Assembly: GCF_963678975.1 (NCBI RefSeq)
Contig: NC_089279.1
Location: 34,291,297-34,355,296 of the forward strand
DNA length: 64,000 nt
Direction of reading: 5' to 3'
From: Dysidea avara
Lineage: Eukaryota > Porifera > Demospongiae > Dictyoceratida > Dysideidae
The notes beneath the pieces are model-generated. The model did no database searches. It was not told the origin of the DNA and saw only the letters and a list, made by a program, of their open reading frames with translations. Of this stretch, positions 58,492 to 64,000 are shown piece after piece (position 1 is the stretch's first letter; each line of letters opens with the position of its first letter). Both the position numbers and the translations under genes were made by a program.

Positions 58492-59114
58492 ATTACAACA
58501 ACACCAAGACACGGTACAGTATAATAATTAGTCTAACAGATCAATAACATCCCATGATGTTGAGGATCTGGCATTGAAGGTCCTATACGAGCAAGTTATG
58601 GCAACTTTTGCTGCTTGCTGAAGGATGCCATGAATAGAATGTTTTGATTGATGGAACACTTCTGACAATTTTGCTACTGTTGCTGGCACAAAATGCCTAA
58701 ACTGCCAACTTCAATCGTCACAAACTCAACGGAAGGAGATGCACATTTAAGATCTTGTAGCAGTGGAACTATCATAGATTGGAACTCATTATTGACCTCA
58801 TTAATTGAAATGACTGATAAGAAATTATTTCTAGATAACATTTGTAGCTAATTAATCATTTGTAAATAGCTAATTGTACATATATTCCGGCCCCCCTTGT
58901 AAATCCCCCCCTGGGCATAATCAGTAAACACTGCCTCAGTGTTGCCAGATGATTTGCTCCAAATGTTCACGTAAAACTTTTGAATAAATTTGTTCATAAA
59001 AAGTTCATTGATTATTTCAGGTTCACAAACAAAAACAAAAAGTTCATAAATCTATGAACTTTATTCACAACATGGCAATACTGCACTGCCTAAAAATAAA
59101 TCTTAGTTCCATTC
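58492..59114. other. Flank between satellite and gene D promoter
   Basis: No gene seen. It contains repeated AAAAGTTCAT / GTTCATAAA words near 58985-59060. Confidence 0.4.
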
Positions 59115-59260
59115 TGACTACCGCGCAGGGCGCTTATGTAGCTCATGCAATCATTGTATGACGCAATGGGAATATTTTTGTTGTTTTTGTGATTTCATTG
59201 TTTACAACGAACACGGAATCTATCTCCGACTGGACAATAAGATTACTCCAGGTAAACAAG
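59115..59260 (+). promoter_or_regulatory. Gene D promoter and 5' leader exon
   Basis: Contains GACTACCGCGCAGGGCGCTTATG and ends GGTAAACAAG|GTATGCGGTGT, matching the gene B leader and donor at 30028. The following intron carries a hAT-like MITE with a nested element. Confidence 0.5.
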
Positions 59261-59611
59261 GTATGCGGTGTTTACTACAACATAGTACCGTGTCTATGTT
59301 TGCATTTAAGTGTGGCGCGTTGTGGCGCCAGTTCTAGTCACGGGTTGTCTAGCTCACCGGTGGCTAGAGACTATGTCCCATGCTTCATTATTATTGCTAT
59401 TTAAAATCAGCAAAACCTGTTTTGGTGTATAGCCACAAAAGCACAGGAATATCTGAAGGGGTAGCTATCACCCGAGGTATCACCTAGCTATACCTCAATG
59501 GCACTCACTTCCGCCCACACATCTTTATGAAAAAGCTAGAAGAAATTTGTCTATATCACGCTGCAACTAACACACTATGACATAAGTATACAGCTGGAAT
59601 TAGCTAGCTAC

Positions 59612-60453
59612 CAGTGTTGGGCAAGTTACTTGGTAAAAGTAACTAGTTACATATTAGGTCACTCCAAATAATTTCTCTGTTTCCTGTCCACCGCCCGCAT
59701 CTGGTTACTGTCAGCTCTAAAACTTCCATTATTCCGTATTCTTCCGGTTATTCTTGCATATTGACAGGCTCAGTAAAAGCCATCGCAAAATGGTGTCAGC
59801 AGTGCTGTCAAGTTGGCTCACACTTCACGCTTGTGTTATTTTTACAGCTTAAAAAGGAAGGATCAAGCTTAAGCACGCTTTTTTTGCAGCTTTTTATGGT
59901 TGTGCCAGGCAAATAATGGCTTGAAAAGCTGCCAATCTTATAATGAAATAATGGAAATGGACCGCCCGCCCGCAGTGGCCTTACTTGCAACTGAACTATT
60001 TAGTTACAGTTAAATTTTACCCATAAAAAAAGTAACTATAATAATATTACATATTATATTACTTTGTGTCCACAGCCTTAAGCTGTCACGTGTGAAACTA
60101 CCACCTTATCACGTGACATGATTGCGTTGTTGGACAACATGCAAATCTTGATTATAAGTAAGAAGCTAGTAAATAAGCTTCATTTAGTAGGCTTCATTAC
60201 TTCGTTGTGGCTAGACGTTACTCAGTAGAGTACTAACGAGATTAGTAACTTCCTTACTTGTAGTAATAATATTACATAATATTAGATTCGTTACAGTAAC
60301 TACATTACTTAGGTAACGGGCTAAATTTGTAAGTAAAGTAACTTGAGTTATATTACCTATTTTTATAGTGTATTTCATTATATTACTTAGTTACCACAAA
60401 AGTAATAATATTATGTAGCGCATTACATAAGTAACACGTTACTCCCAACGCTG
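59612..60453. mobile_element. hAT-like MITE (CAGTGTTGGGCAAGTTAC family), copy 2
   Basis: Ends CAGTGTTGGG and CCCAACGCTG, with a perfect 8-bp duplication CTAGCTAC. It matches 25020-25542 along its length apart from an insert at 59657-59980. It lies in the gene D leader intron. Confidence 0.88.
59657..59980. mobile_element. 324-bp TTA-flanked element nested in the hAT-like MITE
   Basis: Interrupts the copy 2 sequence at ...ACATATTA / TTACTTGC..., leaving TTA on both sides. Ends GGTCACTCC and GCAGTGGCC are imperfect inverted repeats, with CCGCCCGC near each end. Confidence 0.7.
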
Positions 60454-62184
60454 CTAGCTACTCAATCAAAGTAGAAAAGTAACCTTTGACCTTTGACTTG
60501 CACTAAGATCCTCACTTGACTCTTAACCGAATTCTATATTTTTGTAAAATAATTACACTTATATTGTTGTAATTTGACCAGTATCAATTGTGTTGTACAC
60601 TTTACAAACATAACTTGTCTTGACGTACTGGCTACTTGACTTTTGATCGGACGTGACTAAAATGTGGAATGGAATGGAAACGGACTCGTAAACGGACTGG
60701 CTCAAACAAGTCAAAAACATGGATTTACCAGTATAGCTCATAGCATAGCATCCTAAAACAATAATGCGCACAACAAAGGTCTTACAAAAGTTTTTGAACA
60801 TGATTTTAAAGCGTGTTCAAACCAACAACAAGTCCTGTTGCTTAAAACTATAATTTAATAAACTCTTTTGATTTCTGTTTTGACTGAGGACGAAGTATCA
60901 ACTAACACTATCTTTGGTAGTCACTCATCTCTTGCCTCTGTCCAGCCATGCTTCCTGAACTTAATATCCATGGTAACAGAGATATATGACCCCCAGGTAC
61001 TAAATCTAATGGTAGCTACGTATAATCCACAATTGTCTCATTTTAATTCAAGAACTTCTACATTGCATGATGGTGCATGTCCAACTCCAAACCATCCCAG
61101 GTAAAACAATCCCTTTAAAAAGTGAATCTCTTTTCTTGCATGAATAATACAACAGAAGGCCATTTTTCCTTGTTCAAAGACTAGTTGCATTTAGAGTCAA
61201 CTTTGTTCCACTTACGTGTGTAAGAAAACGGAAAGTTATTTTCTTCAGACCACTGTTCCACACTGCATTTGCCAACCAGTTTGTTATACCCATCATTATC
61301 CTGTATCAATTTTGAGATATTTCAGATTTGTCCAATAATTAAATGTATATTTCATTGTTGGTGTTTCAGTACACTGTAACAAGGTCACTGCACAATTTTT
61401 AATGAGTGAAAGTCACTACTATTAATACAGTCGCTACTACTAATGCAGTCACTACTTTTTAGTACTGATCATCACTACCAGGAGCAGCTAATAGTATTAT
61501 AATAAAAACCAAGAGTGTTGAATGGTAAATTAGTCTGTGATTAATGATTACATAAAATAGCACGGATATTTCAATAATTGTTTGTTTATGCAAAATGGTA
61601 ATTTGAAATGCGTATATGGCAATGGATCTTTGTTCACCAGTTTTCCATGTTATTCAACCAAGTATTGAACAGTTATTGTACAAGGAAAGTGTAGCAAAGA
61701 CCCAAGATAACTCCAGCTCGCTAAAACAACAGTTGCACAAATGAGCGTGTTGCCAAGTCTTCAGGGATCCGCTTGGCAGTGCCAGAACTTTAGCATCAGC
61801 CATTTCCCTTTAATGTTATTATGTTTTTACTGGTCAAATTGGGCTAAATACAGCAACCCTTAATGGCAATATAAACGAACAATTACTGAAGTATCCATGT
61901 TACTTCATACAATCATAAATCACGAAGTAATGCACCTGTTCGATACACTTGGTTACTATTATATCCTCTTGGTGCTACAAGGTACTGCACACGTCTTTGG
62001 TGCTTCTAAGCTCCTGTCACTACCTTAAAATAGGGAGTATTGTACGAATCAGTAGGGACTTTCACTATCTATATTTACTTATTAGTAAACTGGTGGTTGA
62101 TTAGCTGGGGAGTTACAGTGATATGTACTGTTGGAAATTAGGGTTGTATGGAATAGTTTATCATTTCATCCTACTTTCTTACAG
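60454..62184. other. Rest of the gene D leader intron
   Basis: Mostly unique AT-rich sequence. An open stretch at 60868-61101 ends CPTPNHPR at a possible donor (CCCAG|GTAAAA), loosely like the TPNHHN exon of gene B, but it lies before the gene D start and has no supported partner exons. Confidence 0.35.
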
Positions 62185-62230
62185 ATGACTGAGTTTAGAT
62201 TAGACGAAGAGTTTGCACCATGCTATTCAG
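62185..62230 (+). CDS. Gene D first coding exon (fourth paralogue, rest outside or unrecognised)
   Basis: Acceptor TTTCTTACAG then ATG; encodes MTEFRLDEEFAPCYS plus one base, donor TCAG|GTACAT. The 46-nt length, phase 1 and position after a B-like leader match gene B's first coding exon. I found no convincing second coding exon before 64000; gene B's next exon lies 1.55 kb away, so it may be outside the window or diverged. Confidence 0.5.
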
Positions 62231-64000
62231 GTACATAATTATTGTGTCAATTGCTTTTGTATGTTTTGTATGTACAGTAGAGTCTCTTTATTCAGTGACG
62301 GAAAACAAGGAATCTTAATCTGGCTTAATGGATACCAAGAGTTTTAGAGCCTATTTGCTTGTAATATAAGGCTTAGCTGTTTCAGAGTGTAATGTGTATG
62401 CCATTGGGACCAAAACCTTGTATTTGTTTCTATTGTGTCCTTACTTCAGAAGGTTTAAGAGAGGCTACAACAGTAACCAGACTATAAGAAAAATGCTGCA
62501 GCCTTTAATAAAAGCCTGGCTGGGTTCAAAAAGTTATGAAATCAAAAGTGGTGGCCTAGAAGTGACTGCAGTGATGTTGCTATGAATTGAAGAAAGTCGT
62601 ACTATTATTTTACAGCATGATTGTGTTAGATGTTGCATTTTACAGCTACACAACAGGCTGTAGCGTTAGTCATCGATTATCAACCACCTAAGCTTTAACG
62701 TGCCATAACTCGGGCATCCGACATCATAGAGCAGCGACATTTTGGATGGAGCTGCATCTATTATCTCCAAATACACACTAAAAAATCTACTCCACAATCA
62801 AAAGTATATGAGAATCGAGAATAGTGTCAATTATAGCAAACAGCATGGGTCTATCAATTATCAACTGTCTCTACCTATTATCGACTTGTATGTAAATTTC
62901 AATTGCCTATTATTGACCAATTCCAAGAAATGGAGCATAACTCCTATGAATTTGTACAAGTAATAAAACTATGCTAACACCTTAGCCACTAACATGACAA
63001 GGGTCTACACCTAAAATATGAATCAAATTGAACTTTCTGTTCAAGAGATATTCACACATTGAGTAGATAATTTTTATGTACATTCACATAATACTTCACA
63101 CATGCTTGTAAACACTACCTAGTTGTCCATTCACTAGTTTTCATTAGTACATACAGTCCACCCAATCCCTCATCAACTTTCCACAGAATGCGATAGATGA
63201 GACACCTTGGAAGTTACAGCAATTGTAGTCACTGTCAATTATCATCATATTCACCATTTCTGAGTCAAGCATGGCACAGGCACCACTGGTGTCTTCAACT
63301 TATTTTGCAGAACTCTGAAGTATCCTTTCCTTCCGCTTTACTTCCCTCCTTTTTACTTTGCTTTCTTTGTCTTGCACCTCTCCTAATTATTTTTCTTAGC
63401 TTCTTGTTCCTCTTCTCTTCTTTTTCACCTTCTAAAATTACCACTAAAACATAAAGTATTTATGATGAATGATTACAACAATAAATAGATTACATTATTG
63501 GGACCTTGTACAGAATGTAGCCAATAGCTCAGTATAGCTAGACATTCAGACAAAATGCACTCCTAATCTCACAAGATCATTTATTACCCCCTTTTTGATT
63601 TCTTAACTGCCATAGATTGTTATAGCTACTTCTTTACCTGTTTCCTCAGTCCCATGGCAATCTTGCCAATTTATCATCAGAGTCTCAAGATTTATCTTCC
63701 TCAGAGCTAGTTTTATCGTGAATGAGGTTTTGTCCATCCAGAATTATGTATTTAGTACTGTAGATGGAACACCATGTAGTTCTTCCGCTTCATTCATTCA
63801 ACAAAACCACGTTCATTGCGACTGCTCATCAGCTTGTTGTGCCAGTTCAACACCACTATGCTTGGTGCCTTTCCATGTTTGATTTCTAGTCTTTATGATA
63901 TCGTATGAGCGCTGAATAGTCCGAAGGGAGAACAAGTTCAATGAGTCTCTTAACTTGCATATTCGTAAAATCACGTAATTACTTGGATACTACTGGTCAA
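62231..64000. other. Sequence after gene D exon 1
   Basis: Presumed intron. I saw no further exon or clear repeat that I can support. Confidence 0.35.

Noticed and set aside
52386-58512. Open frames of about 1,800-2,035 codons on the minus strand made of CVVIVCVLLLCVCCYC-like text
   Set aside because: They come from the AATAAC(AC)n array, whose minus strand contains no stop triplet in any frame. All frames are open at once, and unit lengths vary without regard to frame.
60868-61101. Possible coding exon ending CPTPNHPR
   Set aside because: It lies between the gene D leader and its ATG exon. The only similarity is a few residues, and no partner exon was found.

Overview
The window looks like a gene-sparse, AT-rich stretch of an invertebrate animal genome. 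It has small coding exons with GT/AG borders, kilobase introns, long CA/TG microsatellites and many short inverted-repeat DNA transposons. A sponge is plausible, but nothing here fixes the species.

The real genes form one cluster of ubiquitin-binding coiled-coil adaptors of the NEMO (IKBKG)/optineurin type. I reconstructed them exon by exon from splice sites, reading phase and mutual similarity. Gene A (minus, about 19575 down to 548) and gene C (plus, 22937-29718) are divergent. Gene B (plus, about 29.95-48.67 kb) starts about 0.24 kb after gene C ends. Gene D (plus) is visible only as a 5' leader exon near 59.2 kb and an ATG exon at 62185-62230 that matches gene B's in length and phase. Encoded features are long coiled coils, a UBAN ubiquitin-binding motif (intact in C, two copies in B, degraded in A), a Gly/Pro/Gln-rich linker and a C-terminal CCHC zinc finger. 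By family analogy these proteins would bind polyubiquitin and act in NF-kB or selective-autophagy type signalling.

Mobile DNA fills the rest. Gene A's 7.7-kb last intron (722-8466) holds a broken Ty3/Gypsy-type element, a satellite array and a recent 632-bp duplication. A piggyBac-like MITE sits in gene A intron 1. hAT-like MITEs with 8-bp target duplications lie in gene A, in gene C and in the B and D leader introns or flanks. Elements flanked by TTA (Harbinger-like) recur. One of these, a 1,425-bp element at 41231-42655 with its own decayed gene, sits inside a coding exon of gene B just before its second UBAN, so this haplotype should make only a shortened B protein.

Between B and D (48.7-59.1 kb) lies the 3' end of a LINE whose tail runs directly into a 5.9-kb array of AATAACAACACACACAC-like units (52554-58491). 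That array is open in all minus-strand frames for over 5 kb, but this is a composition artefact and not a gene.
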